Notes: generated from the sequence alone by a model not told the origin. A DNA stretch of 64,000 nucleotides from Fasciola hepatica (GCA_948099385.1 CANUEZ040000047.1:28166501-28230500); one strand, 5' to 3'. Positions 22,730-33,867 are shown, counted from the stretch's first letter. Translations and numbers: made by a program.

Positions 22730-23370
22730 TCTTATGATCACAAGGTCTGGGAAAGATAGACGTCGCCCTCACCTCCATCCGGCCTTCTTCGTACCATGCT
22801 GGGTCATGCACCCAACTATGTATTTAATCTGGCAGACGGTGGCCAGACGGTTCTTTGGGGGCTATTCCGTCTACCCAATCTGCCTCTGTCGCTTAGAAGT
22901 CCCCGAATGCCAGACTCCCTCACAAACCCGTGATGAGCCGTAGGTATTGCATTGGTTGATCATCCCACTCTGTTGTGGACGACGGTTTGCGGCGTGAGCA
23001 GGCAACTCAGCTGTGCGCGGTAAGTCGTGAGGGCAACCAAACTGACTTGCATATAGGGCAGATACAGCTCGGATTTCCCTCGCCGGTGGTAATGCCTTCG
23101 CGTGAGAGGCAATACCCCTCCATTCCGCTATCCGTCTGGCCTGTCCTCGCGGCTGACTGCGAAGTTGGGAGGTATTTGGTGTGTGATATCCTCCTGAGGT
23201 AGAAGTCTGGTGTCAATGATCCATATCACGTCTACACCTAGCGGGAGAGCTTTAGGTTCCAACCATTTGTCACGCATACTTGCTGCGTTTGTGTGCGCGA
23301 CTAACAGCCGCGCAGTTCCCTCTCTATTATTTGGATTCTCGAGGCCCCCAACTGCTCGGAACTTAGACAC
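22730..23370 (-). pseudogene. LINE-F endonuclease N-terminal part
   Basis: The minus strand reads LLVAHTNAASMRDKWLEPKA followed by VIWIIDTRLLPQEDI. In APE endonucleases of these LINEs the same place reads Y-TNA-SL--K--EL, then I--TETWL. The Glu of TETW is replaced by Asp. Later blocks are frameshifted; VIRFPEDFSDLLFEVL near 22730 may be part of it. Confidence 0.5.
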
Positions 23371-24399
23371 AAGCGACCTTTGCGTTCACCTGGAAGGGCG
23401 TTCCAATAACCTCTTGGCTTCCGTTCACGGGAGCACTCGCCGCGGCAGCATACAAAGATCGTGCACCGGACGAGGCTGAACTACCCATTTTTCTCATAGC
23501 TCCCTCGCCGCTGTTTCGAATTCCATTGCAAATTCCTCCGAACGAGCGCGTGGCAACAGTGGTAGCCGAGCTACCCGAATTCTGGGCGAGTGGAGGATAT
23601 TTGTGTTGAAGCCCGTGGGGGAACCAGATGGAATCGTTGGCCGTTCTCGAGCTCAAAGAGACCGGTCATCAGATTGAACTACTATTGGGCCCTTTGCAGC
23701 CGATAACAACTATCCCAGCATTTGTGATTACCGAACTCCAGAATAACTGGTCTTAACTCCTTATCTTGACCCCCTGGGGACCCTCCCATTTGCCAAGCCG
23801 GAGGATGCATTTATGAGCCAAGTGGCCAGGCATACCAACCATCCTCAGAAGACTAACTGCGTGAAACCTCATTGCGCGTTCCCTTTATTTTCCAACACCC
23901 GTGGCTGGTTCAGGGATGGCCCCAAACACCACATCCCTTCCCCTTCTTAGTGCGGCCTCACCCTCCACTTGAAGTTTGGCCAGCGACTGAGCAAAAGTTT
24001 TCCCTCCCTTCTCAAGTTTTCAGACTTTAATTCAAGCTGATGAGTTCAGTTCTCGGAACAATGTCCATGGGGGAGCCAGAAAATTCGCCAATTTCGCCTA
24101 TTTTCGCTTTGACCTGTTTGTGTTTCCCAATTCTGGAGTCTGCACTGGCTCAATACTAAGATCCTAGATAAGTCGAATTCGATCATCTCATTGTCCTTCT
24201 TCGGTTTCAGTCCCTCAACTGGCAAGGATTGACTGGTACTTTTTGTAAATGTCCCCGTTCTCACCTTCTACTTGACGGACAATTTATGGGGCCTCAATCT
24301 AACTCAGCGACAATATGAGGGGTCCTAATGTTCGAGGTGTCCACCCCGGAGATTTCACCTTGAGTGAACCCGGGCTCTAGGAGTAGGTTAGAGGTTCTG

Positions 24400-24840
24400 T
24401 TCAATTCAGTGATTTAGTTCGCTTGCGTGAGAGCGACACGCAGGAGTTTCCGACGGTTCGGGTAGATACGGTCCTACTATTTGTGCCCGCAGCAAGCGCG
24501 ACGTAGGATCACCGTTGGGCCTCCACACTTGGCATGGAACTCGGTGCTGCAAGTGTGACGCACGATCCTCACGTCTAAGTAATCGTCTGCACACTTGGGA
24601 TTGCCACATTGGTGGTCAGTGGCAAAATTTCCCACATGCCTGCCACCACTTCCATTACTTTCGATCACCTTAGATGCAAGTGAGCAAGATGGCGAAAAGT
24701 GGGTACCACTATATGGGATATTGAGATGGAAAGAAAAGGTTGCGTGCGACTTCTTCCAAGTAGGTTGATTGAATGCAAGTGGATTACAGGAAATTTTGCT
24801 CAAACGGAATTTCTCATTGTCACTGTACAGCTTCACGCAA
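24400..24840 (-). pseudogene. LINE-F ORF1 with PHD-like zinc finger
   Basis: A 119-residue minus-strand frame ends CGNPKCADDYLDVRIVRHTC, then STEFHAKCGGPTV. The C-x4-C ... C-x6-H-x2-C spacing is that of the first half of a PHD finger, as found in ORF1 of some CR1-like LINEs. The closing cysteine pair is expected just downstream but the frame stops at 24477. Confidence 0.5.
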
Positions 24841-25299
24841 CTTCAGATCTTCCTAACTCCAAATGTCCTTCTCGGAGAACCAGTTTCCGGACTTTCTGTC
24901 GTTCCCGCTTTCTGGACTCATATTTTTCTGTTTATTATTTGTTGTCCTATTCTTCGAATAAAACACAATCTGAGCGTCGATATCCTACCAAAAGTACTGA
25001 TGGCTTCGCAATTTTCTCCTTCTCTCCGATTGCCAGGCGGAACCACGTCACAGTATAGTGTAGTTTAGGTGAGAACAGTCACACAAAAAGGTGCGCTGCC
25101 AGATAAAATCGTCCCCTAAAGTATATTTTCGAATCACGCACAGGGGACCATTTCCGATTGATTCTCATCGGTCATCCACTGACGGGTGCAACTGGTCAAG
25201 CAAACGTTTACCAATTTTTTGATGGGTCAGAATTTCAGGTTGGCCGCATTTCCTCCGATCCACTTATAGCCTGAAGTCTGCTTCTTTTAGTACCCCTGG

Positions 25300-26900
25300 T
25301 GCCGTCCTACAGAGTTCATTTCAGTTTGCACAGGACTCGGTGTGACTAGAGCCAATCGTGTGTCCGGATAGTTGTGTTGTCGACGCTTTTCCGTAGCTCC
25401 TAACAGTGCGTGACTTTCTTTTTCTGAAAGGCAGAAATTTTGTGCAGTATCAGCCCTGGCAGAGTAAGGTAGAAACATTAAGTAAATCGCGTCTGACCCT
25501 AAAAGCTGCCTAACATAACTCGGAGTATACTGCCACCCAGCATGGGTCTACGGCTTTCTTGAAAGCCTCCACTGTTGTGGTATTTATGGCCCCCTCTGGT
25601 AGCTTATTCCGATAGGGTACCACTCTATTTGAGAAATACTTCGCCCTAATTTGGAGCCTCGAAAGCTTCCTTTGTAATCTACAGTTATGCCCTCTTGTGC
25701 CTCTCTCGGGGATTAGAGAGAAAAGGTCTTCTCGTCTTACTCCTGACAGTCCCTTCATAAGCTTGAAGGTTTCCATCAAATCCCCGCGGATGCGCAGCCT
25801 TTCTATCGAGAACAGGTTTAGGGCACGGAGACACTCTGGGTAGCTAAATCCCCTTTGCCCAGCCACCATTCTAGTAGCTAGCCCTCGCACTTTCCCCAGA
25901 AAATTTATATCTTTCTGGTAGTACGGTGCCCAGGCCTGCACGTAGTACTCCGTATGCGGCCTAACAATGGCCTGATTTATCGGAACGAAGATCTCCGGAT
26001 CCCTACACGACATAATGGATCTAACTCGAAAGAGTTCTCTCCTGGCCATATTTGCTGCTGCTGTGCATTGCTTTGACGGCTTAAAGCTGTTGTCCATTGT
26101 AACCCCTAAGTCTTTGACGTGTGAGACCACTTGCAGCGAACCCACACCATTCCCACTCGCCCCTGTATTTGTGGTCAAGCATTGACACCTGGTGAGGTTT
26201 AGTGGAAGGCCTCATTTGCGTGCCCAGTTTTGTACTGCTAACACGTCAAGTTCTATCTATACTCCAGCTATCTTGACGTCATCGGAAAACATAAAGGTGG
26301 GGTTTGTAAGCCCACGTGATAGGTCATTGATGAAGATGAGGAAGAGCAGAGGGTCGAGCACCGAGCCCTGTGGCACCTCACTCGTTACACCTTCTGGTTT
26401 TGATACATGACTACCCACCTTAACACAAAAATCGCCTTGCTAAAAACTATTTATCCATCGTCTTGCCTTCCCAACAATTCCCATAGACTGCAGTTTGACG
26501 TCCAGAAGTCTGCGGTTCACAGAATTAGGCACCATGCTGAGGTCCAAATGGCAGTTCTGAACTGATTGTCCTTCTTCCGTGTGCTTGGTTACCTCATCGA
26601 GGAACAGCAAGATATTCGTCAGACAAGATCATCCTGCCCCAAACCCATGCTGAGCATTTGATATGAGGTCATGTTGAACTAAGTGCCTAGAGATGTTTCC
26701 TGATTATCCGTTTCAGGCACTTACACATTACTGAGGTTAACCTAACCAGCCGGTAATTTTCGGCCTTTTGCTGGGGTCCACTCTTGCGAATTTTTACCAT
26801 TGTTGCCCTCCTCCAGTCTCCTGGAACAATTCGTCACCGGAGCCTTCAGGACCTCGGCCAGAGGCTGAACGATTGCTGGATGGATCCCGTCAGGACCTGC
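25300..26900 (-). pseudogene. LINE-D, downstream half: reverse transcriptase and 3' end
   Basis: On the minus strand RT starts at the Pao junction with AGPDGIHPAIVQPLAEVL (26890-26840) and runs on through frame changes to VPQGSVLDPLLFLIFINDLS and FSDDVKIAG near 26290 (catalytic FADD as FSDD). It closes with a clean 222-codon frame, 26178-25510: VKDLGVTMDNSFKPS, IVRPHTEYYVQAWAPY, VRGLATRMVAGQRG and IRGDLMETFKLMKG. The RT palm is broken by frameshifts while the C-terminal region is open. It continues upstream on the other side of the Pao element at 33420. Confidence 0.8.
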
Positions 26901-27261
26901 TGTAACGAACGTTTGAGCAATGCGTAGCCAAATTCGCAACGGATCCCGAAATCAAAAGACGATTATCCGTGATATTCTACGATACTAGATTATTAAAATA
27001 AACAGTGACATAAACAATATACAAACCTCAATAATACGATCACAAGGACTCAACAACGAGAAACCAAATAGCAGCGTGTGAGCAGACAGCACGTGCGTCA
27101 CGCAGGTCCTGAACAAGGATGTGCCAAAGTAGCAACAACAATTGGTCCAGAAAAACAACCAGTTCGTAAAGACAAGTCAATAGTGTATGCAAATGAGTGA
27201 TGTTGGGAAAAACACTGAATCGCGAGGTAAAAAGGGGGATTTTCCACGGCCGCCTGTTACC
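26901..27261 (-). repeat. Pao 3' LTR
   Basis: Read on the plus strand it begins TGTAACGAACG and ends GTTACC. The partner at 33059-33419 ends GTTACA, so the last base here is probably mutated. One further difference lies at about 27112 and three lie in the last 20 bases. Confidence 0.95.
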
Positions 27262-27359
27262 CTGCCCACCAAAATCCTCCTGGATCCTTAGCAGACTCAA
27301 AGGTTCGGTATAAAGGTACTGATTCTTCCTACCTGCCTAGGCCCTGCTGTCAGTGAGCG

Positions 27360-27956
27360 CGTCTAATGCTCGTCGTCAACGTTCTACTACCGGTCGCACC
27401 TAATCCATTGGATACTTAGACGTGAGGCCAGTCTACATCTTCCACAAGACCAAATGACCGATGGCGGGCGTGAAGGGTCACATAGACGTTGTCTTCGTAA
27501 GGGGCCATCCGGTCCTGGATGTACGTGCTTGAGTGTGTGTGTGAGTGCGTGTGTGTGTGCCGGGGTTACAATGAAATCACAGGTATGACTACACATCAAA
27601 GGAAGACTTTCTGCAATGTCAACAAAAGACCGCGTGGCAAGAAAACGAGTAAAATGTAGCATGTGTGTGTGACCTGAGCTCCGCTATTTCCACATATGCA
27701 AGGGGCATTCGGTAGCGTCAACAAAAAGCAAAACAACGAACACTGTCACATGTTTGATGGGTTTACGGGATGTAGAGTGCGTCGTGCATGCGTGTATGTA
27801 TCGGATGTACAATGGAATCGCATTCATCATCACATATCGGAAAGAACCTCCTGTAATGTCAACGAAAGGACCGCGAGCACCTTAACGTGTTTGACGGAGA
27901 CCGCGTGGTATATATGGTGTTTCTTTATCCACCTCGATTACTGGTGTGAAAAAGGT
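27360..27956 (-). repeat. Pao 3' non-coding region with diverged tandem units
   Basis: Between the end of pol and the 3' LTR two units with a period near 241 bp can be aligned, 27568-27645 with 27809-27880. Both carry ACAATG-AATC, then AATGTCAAC-AAAG and ACCGCG. A GT/GC-rich simple repeat (27533-27560) starts the first unit and a weaker CGTGTATGTAT the second. No coding potential is seen. Confidence 0.55.
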
Positions 27957-28208
27957 TTACTGGGCCTCAGGGTTATCAGCTCCTCCGTCTTCGCTCTCGA
28001 GTAGGTTAATACTGCGTATGTCACGAATGAGCACTACGTTAGCTGTCTTCACCTTCACCGTTCTTATCATTCCGTCAGTGCTTTTGATGGTTTCCGTAAC
28101 TACTCCCAAAGACCAAGCGCTGAAATGTGCACGTTCGTCGGCGATCATAACCACGTCCCCAACTTTGAATGGTCTTGTTTTCACCAGCCACTTCTGCCGA
28201 GTCTGCAA
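27957..28208 (-). pseudogene. Pao DUF5641-like C-terminal domain
   Basis: The minus frame reads RQKWLVKTRPFKVGDVVMIA and WSLGVVTETIKSTDGMIRTV, ending RSINLLESE before the stop. This is the domain that follows the integrase core in BEL/Pao pol. It is in a different frame from the integrase upstream, so one frameshift lies near 28210. Confidence 0.8.
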
Positions 28209-28836
28209 AGCCGTTAGGTACTCCCGTAGCCATCGCCTCCAGAAGACCTTGGCCAGATAGTTCGCTTGCTTCCACCCGTGGAGGTAGCTCCCACGAAGGG
28301 TTTACCGGCCCTTGGAAACCCTCGTTCGACCTTAACGTCAATAAGTCGTTCGGGGTGAGTGCCAGGTGGGTGGGGTCGCCGTTCAATACTGGAACCAAGG
28401 GGCGGTTGTTCAGGATTCGCTCCACCTCAGTCATGACGGTGTTCAGCGTCTCGTCGTCGGGCGGCTGCTGCTCCATGATTGACAGCAATATCCGTCTGGC
28501 GGACCGGATCATGCGTTCCCATACGCCGCCTCGGTGGCTGGCCTGCGGGGGGTTGAAATGCCATCGTATGCCGTAGGCCACGGTTCGATCCTGCAGTTCG
28601 TCCCTGTTTACGTTCTTGTGCCAACGCTGCAATTCCCGGTGAGCGCCCACAAATTTCGACCCATTTTCTGAGTATATATCGGCCGGTACGCCTCTTCGGT
28701 TGATAAATCTTTGCAAGGCCCGTAGAAACGAATCGGTCGTCATCGAATGTGCGACTCTTAGGTGTACCGCACGTGATTTCATGCACGTCATGATACATCC
28801 GTATCGCTTTTCTAATCTTTCCCGCACTTGATCCAC
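28209..28836 (-). pseudogene. Pao integrase core, catalytic residue changed
   Basis: The core reads YGCIMTCMKSRAVHLRVAHS, RGVPADIYSENGSKFVGAH and QASHRGGVWERMIRSARRIL, then NNRPLVPV. The second catalytic position, normally Asp in S-D-N-G, is Glu (codon at 28666-28668). The frame is shifted relative to the zinc-binding part upstream, which ends at a stop at 28812. This enzyme would have inserted the element's cDNA. Confidence 0.85.
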
Positions 28837-29567
28837 AAGCGCCCGAAATAGTCCAACCCAGTGTCACTGAACGGCCACCAGCCCGTAGTCACCCTGCATT
28901 CTGGTGGTGGGGCCATGAGTTGTTTGCCTGCTGTGGCATTGCGTCTCCTGCATTGCACACACCGTCGGATTACGCGTTTTACAGTCTCTCGTCCTCTCAA
29001 CAACTAAAGACGCTTTCGGATGACGCTCGTCACGTGCCTTTCCCCGGCATGTCCCTCCACGGCGTGGACATGTTGAATCATTAACTCTACTACAGGTTGT
29101 CTCGCAGGCAGCAGTATAGGATACCTTGTGTCGAAGTTCAGGTGGGCGTTGGTCAGCTTACCATCCACCCGCAGCAGTCCGTCGATGAGTTCAGGGTTTA
29201 AACGCTTCAGCTCGCCTCTTGGAGATGGCATGTCTTTATTGGTCGGCCCCGCTTCTTCCGCCCTCTTGAGTTCTCGGGCGAAAGCCTCGCGTTGTATCAT
29301 TCTGAAAATATCGTACTCTGCCGCTTGTAGCTCATCGGGACCTATCGGGCCGACCCGTATCCGACCTGAGGGCCGTGGCCCTTTTATGACTAGTAAATTT
29401 CTTTTGAACCTGGTTAACCAAACTAGCGAACGAAGCGTCTTCATCCAGGAAGAAAACCTGACCAGTCGCGATAGAATGGATGACGCTTCGACGACGTTGG
29501 TTGCTATCACTACGCCTTTGATCTCCAGTTCCACTTCCGTAGGGGTTTTTAATTCGAACACGGGCTA
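28812..29567 (-). pseudogene. Pao integrase zinc-binding region, stops inside
   Basis: After the RNase H an in-frame TAG (29565-29567) is followed by a 185-codon frame ending with HVHAVEGHAGERHVTSVIRK. A TAG at 29004-29006 then precedes RRCVQCRRRNATAG. The H-H (VHAVEGH) and C-x2-C (CVQC) pairs form the HHCC finger of Pao integrases. Frame is kept across both stops. A stop at 28812 and a frame change then lead into the core. Confidence 0.8.
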
Positions 29568-30188
29568 GTCCTGTTTGGGCAATTGCAGGAAGTTTGGCCC
29601 TCTCGTCCACGTGTCCAGTTGCCTGAAGTTGTTCGCACCTCGGGAGCACAGGTCGGCTGGATTATCGCCAGACCTGACATGATTCCACTGGTGCGTGGCC
29701 GATTCATCGTGGATAATCGTGAGCCGGTTAGCAACGAAAGTACTAAACCGGCTCCGCACGTTGTTAATGTAGTAAAGTACTATCGTTGAATCCGTCCAGA
29801 AGCTCACCGACCAAATGTAGAGATCGAAACATCTCTTCACAGCTTGCACCACCCTGACTGCCAACACGGCTGCGCTCAGTTCAAGGCGTGGGATTGAGAC
29901 CGACTTCAGTGGAGCAGCGCGAGATTTGGCAAACAGGATCCTGGCGGTATATTGTCCATCTCCTGCGCACCATCGTCCGTACACCACAGCTCCATAACCG
30001 ACTTCGGATGCATCGGAAAAGGCATGTAGTTCTCCAGTCCGTGTCGTATGGCCAGGAGTCAAACTTCGTGGGATTCTTATGTCCCCTAATTTCTTCAAGG
30101 TGTTCAAAAATTCTTCCCAGTCCAGCCGGTCCCCTCGGTCCAGTGACTGGTCCCAATCAACTTTCTTACGGCACAGCCGCTGCAGCAA
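29565..30188 (-). pseudogene. Pao RNase H domain
   Basis: The frame reads LHAFSDASEVGYGAVVYGR, SIPRLELSAAVLAVR and FWTDSTIVLYYI, then NHVRSGDNPADLCSRGA. These are the four acidic blocks of the BEL/Pao RNase H (SDAS, E in RLEL, TDS and NPAD), all kept. It degrades the RNA strand during cDNA synthesis. It continues in frame from the RT across a TAG at 30207-30209. Confidence 0.85.
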
Positions 30189-30206
30189 GATCTTTCCGGG
30201 TAGCAG

Positions 30207-31283
30207 CTATGGTGAGACGAAACCGAGCGGGTCGAACAAACTTGAGACGGCAGATAGTATGCCACGACGGGTTATTGGCAGCTCGGGAACGTTCAGTTCG
30301 AAAACAAAATCGTCCGTTTCCGCGTCCCATTGTATCCCTGAGGTGCGCTCGATAGGAAGTGGAGAGCCGTCCAAATCTCTTACTCTTTCGGCCTTTTCGT
30401 GATACGGGATGACCTTCAGCACTTCTGAAGCGTTCGACATCCATTTAGTTAGATGGAAGCCGCCCTCTTCCAGCAATCTCGTCAGACCCCTGAACTGCTC
30501 TAGAGTTGATTCCGCATCATGGAATGACCCAAGGTAGTCGTCGACGTAGAAGGTCCTGCTGATGCTTTCTAACACCGTCCGATGTACTAGATCGCCATGT
30601 TTGTTCGCTGATTCTCGGAGGGCGTAGTTGGCACAAAATGGTGACGATATGGCTCCGAAGGGGTGGACGGTCATCCTTTAATTCACCACTGCGTTGTCCC
30701 GGTCGCTCCCTTCCCACCACAGGAAACGCAAAGCATCTCGTTCTCTTACCGGAATCTTCACCTGATGGAACATTTCCCTAATGTTGGCAGACAAAGCCAC
30801 TTTACCCACTCTGAAACGGCACAAAACATCGATCAGTGGTGTGGTCCAGTCAGGCCCCTGTAGTAGGCGATCGTTTAACGACTTGCCCCGGAACTTGGCC
30901 GCACAGTCGAAAACCACCCGCAGTTCATTGGGTTTCTTGGGGTTGATAACCGGATGGTGAGGCAGATACCAGATACCCCTTTTGCTGTCGGTGTTAACAG
31001 GCACCTTTTCAACGTAACCGAGGGCCCCGTTTCGCTTCATCAAATCGGCGTATAGTTCCCACAGATTCTGGTCTCGAATGAAGCGTTCTTTTAGTCGTAG
31101 TAATCGTTGGAGAACATAATTTCTGTTGTCAGTCCACAGGTCGACCGGTGTGCGCCATGGAAGGCGAACCTGAAACTGTTTTTTTGAGGCCTCTAGTGCC
31201 TTGCCGCACCGTTCGTAGAGCGAAGTGGTCCTCTTGAGACAACGTCGGTCTTTCGTCTCCAATGTCATGAAACTCCTTTTCAT
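30207..31283 (-). pseudogene. Pao reverse transcriptase
   Basis: Minus-strand blocks are WYLPHHPVINPKKPNELRVV, FDCAAKFRGKSLND, LLQGPDWTTPLIDVLCRFRV, VHPFGAISSPFCANYAL and the catalytic TFYVDDYLGS. YVDD is intact. One in-frame TAA at 30678-30680 splits it just before the RMTVHPFG block and a TAG lies at its end (30207-30209). Between protease and RT (31500-31290) the conserved LIGRDVPEAHW is readable but frames shift. Confidence 0.88.
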
Positions 31284-31501
31284 ACAGCCGTTGCAGGTGA
31301 TACTCTATGCGGTCCGTTTCGGCGGATAAGTAATTCACGGAACCGCGTACCCCTACTGGACCGTATAACATCCATCCCAGAGCCGTGCGTACGGCTTAGG
31401 TGTCTGGCGGTCGCCCACTCTTTGGTCAAGCACCCAATGCGCCTCTGGCACGTCGCGGCCGATGAGGAGATCCACTTCATCATCTTCCCAGTCTACAACG
31501 G

Positions 31502-31810
31502 TTACATCCTGCAGGTGGGCCACCGAGTCAAGATTGCGTTCACCGACCTTGGTGCTCGCATGGGGAGATCCGCTAACGTGAATGCCTCCGTTGGTTTAAT
31601 TTCCTTGTTAGTGTCTAGAGAAATGAGTTGCAGCCTTAATCTACCGGCAGTCATTACCTGTGTTCCGCCCACCGTGCTCACTGCTAAAGACGTCGCACCT
31701 TTAGCCAGTTGGTGTTTGTCGGCAAACCGCTCTTTCACTAAAGTGGTGTCGGATCCACTATCAACGAAAGCCAACGCCTCGACTACCCCAGTCGGAGTCA
31801 CTACTCCCAT
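31502..31810 (-). pseudogene. Pao aspartic protease (DUF1758-like)
   Basis: The frame holds ALAFVDSGSDTTLVKERFAD, with the catalytic DSGS of BEL/Pao proteases, then TVGGTQVMTAGRLRLQL. It is out of frame with gag; the offset lies at the 52-bp duplicated block (31808-31859). Confidence 0.8.
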
Positions 31811-33113
31811 GCTCTCGCTGTTTCTGTGTACACTTCTCTGCTTCCGGCGCCTGTAGTCTGAGACAGATGAAACATGCTCCTGCCATCCTCGCCATTCCCC
31901 ACCGTTCGTCTATTGTGGCGTTGCCGAACTTGGGGCATTCTGGTAGGCCATGGCTAGTACCACAGGATCTGCAATTTGGTTTCACCGTAGCATCTCGTGA
32001 AATGACGTGTGTGTTGGTCCAAGGCTGGTACTTTGGATATTCCCGTACAGGGGCTTGGGCTTGGCTAGTACCGGGCTTGTTTGCTCGGTTGCTGTCCCGG
32101 ATGAGTCGGCCGAATCTGCTGTCAGCTATCTTCGTTTGCCTGTCTAAGTATTCAGTCAGGTCTTCGAAGTTGGCTTCTCTGTCGCCTCGGCTTATCCGTT
32201 CAGCTTCTTCCGCCCACCGACCCTGTAGTTCGGGAGAGAGGTGACGGACTATGCCTTCCAAAGTGTGCATGGCGTCTAGGTCAGCCCTGTAACCTAAATG
32301 GTCGAGGGCTATTGAGCAGTTCTGCATCCTGATCACCAGGTCGGCCATGGTGTAGACGTCACCCTTGGTTCTCTTTGCCTCTGCCATCACGCCCTCTATT
32401 AGGTTACGGGCTACTTTGAAAGGTTGGCCAAACAAGTCCCTCAGAATCTTCCTTGCCCTTGTGTAGCCTTGTTCTGGATCGAGCATGGTGCACCCGTCGA
32501 TAGCTTCTCGCGCTCGGCCTCGGCAGTAGTGAGTAAGGTAAAGAAGCCTTTGCCCAGGGTCGGTCACCCTGTTTTCAACGAACATCTCGAACTGTTTGAC
32601 AAACTTGCAGTATTGCTCAGCTCGCCCGTCGAAAACCGTTAACTCCACTCTAGGCAGATCGATCGATGGTGGTTTGCAGTCGGCGACCGGCGTGGGGTTC
32701 CCTACCTTATTGCACTCTAACCTATCGGAAGTGTCGAAGTCACTGGTCTCATGCTCTCGCTGTTTCTGTGTACACTTCTCTGCTTCATGCGCCTGTAGTC
32801 TAGCCGAACGTAACTGTTGCTCTAGTTCTAGTATTCTCAGCTTATATAAATCGACATCCTTAGGATCAATATTGTTCTCAATAACACATGAACTAGCACT
32901 GACAGGACTAGGCGATCTAGCATTAACTAAAGAATCATATGTACCCAAAACCTCCCCAGAGACTTGCCGTATTACTTCCTGTTCGGATTCGACTGCAATT
33001 GATCCTTTGCTTGGAATTTTGCGTGTTTTTCCTCGTTCTAAATTGATCAATTGAGTATTGTAACGAACGTTTGAGCAATGCGTAGCCAAATTCGCAACGG
33101 ATCCCGAAATCAA
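31761..33113 (-). pseudogene. Pao gag, open over 450 codons but with altered zinc region
   Basis: The frame holds a coiled coil near residues 85-115 (LYKLRILELEQQLRS) and the DUF1759 capsid part (LPRVELTVFDGRAEQYCKFV to about residue 330). It ends in a cysteine region, CRSCGTSHGLPECP and ACFICLR. Directly after CFICLR the expected second knuckle is replaced by a copy of the coiled-coil segment (EAEKCTQKQREH), and the frame runs out. The only ATG upstream of the capsid (33113) lies inside the 5' LTR, so the first 18 codons come from the LTR. Confidence 0.85.
31808..31859 (-). repeat. 52-bp block duplicated from within gag
   Basis: This block matches 32750-32801 at 50 of 52 positions, same orientation. 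In the older position it encodes part of the gag coiled coil; here it replaces the end of the zinc region. Template switching during reverse transcription would explain it. Confidence 0.9.
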
Positions 33114-33419
33114 AAGACGATTATCCGTGATATTCTACGATACTAGATTATTAAAATAAACAGTGACATAAACAATATACAAACCTCAATAATACGATCA
33201 CAAGGACTCAACAACGAGAAACCAAATAGCAGCGTGTGAGCAGACAGCACGTGCGTCACGCAGGTCCTGAGCAAGGATGTGCCAAAGTAGCAACAACAAT
33301 TGGTCCAGAAAAACAACCAGTTCGTAAAGACAAGTCAATAGTGTATGCAAATGAGTGATGTTGGGAAAAACACTGAATCGCGAGGTAAAAAGGGGGATTT
33401 TCCACGCTCGGCTGTTACA
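33059..33419 (-). repeat. Pao 5' LTR
   Basis: TGTAAC...GTTACA ends form the short inverted repeat. It pairs with 26901-27261. The bases internal to it (below 33059) do not start with TGG, so I cannot name a primer tRNA. Confidence 0.95.
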
Positions 33420-33867
33420 CTTGCTGCTTCATTTCTATCCAACGTTTTCAACTCTGAGTACATTTTTTCTCCTTCTACAGTATGCTCGGGTATTGGAGGC
33501 GCCTGTGGGCCCTCAATTCTTTCCTCCAAACGATTTTCTGGTCGATATATGCTCTTAAAGAATGCCCAGGGCATGTCAAACTTGTCCTCGTCGTTTAGAG
33601 CTAGTCGTCCCTGTGCTCTTTTCAAAGTTGCTACGCTCTCTTTCTCATACTTTTGTGAGATTGCACGTAGGAGTAGAATAGCTTTGGGTCCGTGCGGACC
33701 GATGCAACTAACCGACGCTTGAAAGCATATTTCTCCAATTTTGGGATCTCTTGAGCTCTGTTTCTAGCCATCTTATGGCTGTTCCCTGCCCCCTGAGTTT
33801 TGTACAGCTTGTACGCCGCCCATCGTTGCCTACGAATAACTATAGCCTTGCGGAATTTTGACTTCCA

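Larger units (their letters stand above)
22350..24850 (-). mobile_element. LINE-F: decayed CR1-like LINE, ORF1 and endonuclease only
   Basis: Minus-strand order is ORF1 (24840-24400 and less clearly to 23400) then endonuclease (23370-22400). RT is not seen before the R2k copy begins, so the 3' half is missing. Frames are broken repeatedly. The PHD-like cysteine pattern of ORF1 is shared with LINE-D, which places both in one CR1-like group. Confidence 0.55.
26901..33419 (-). mobile_element. BEL/Pao LTR retrotransposon, complete but defective
   Basis: A 6519-bp minus-strand element with 361-bp direct LTRs. The gene order is gag, protease, RT, RNase H, integrase, then a DUF5641-like tail. It sits inside the RT of LINE-D. 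The 5 bases outside its left and right ends are CCTGC and CTTGC, a 5-bp target duplication with one change. LTRs differ at about 5 of 361 sites, so the insertion is young, yet pol carries in-frame stops and at least one frameshift. Confidence 0.9.

Noticed and set aside
27533..27560. GT-rich run as a Z-DNA or regulatory element of a host gene
   Set aside because: It lies inside the 3' non-coding repeat of the Pao element and has no gene nearby.
28812..31283. Several in-frame TAG/TAA codons in Pao pol as evidence of an alternative genetic code or programmed readthrough
   Set aside because: The same pol has frameshifts and a changed integrase residue, and the neighbouring CACTA genes use the standard code with normal stops. 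Decay is simpler.
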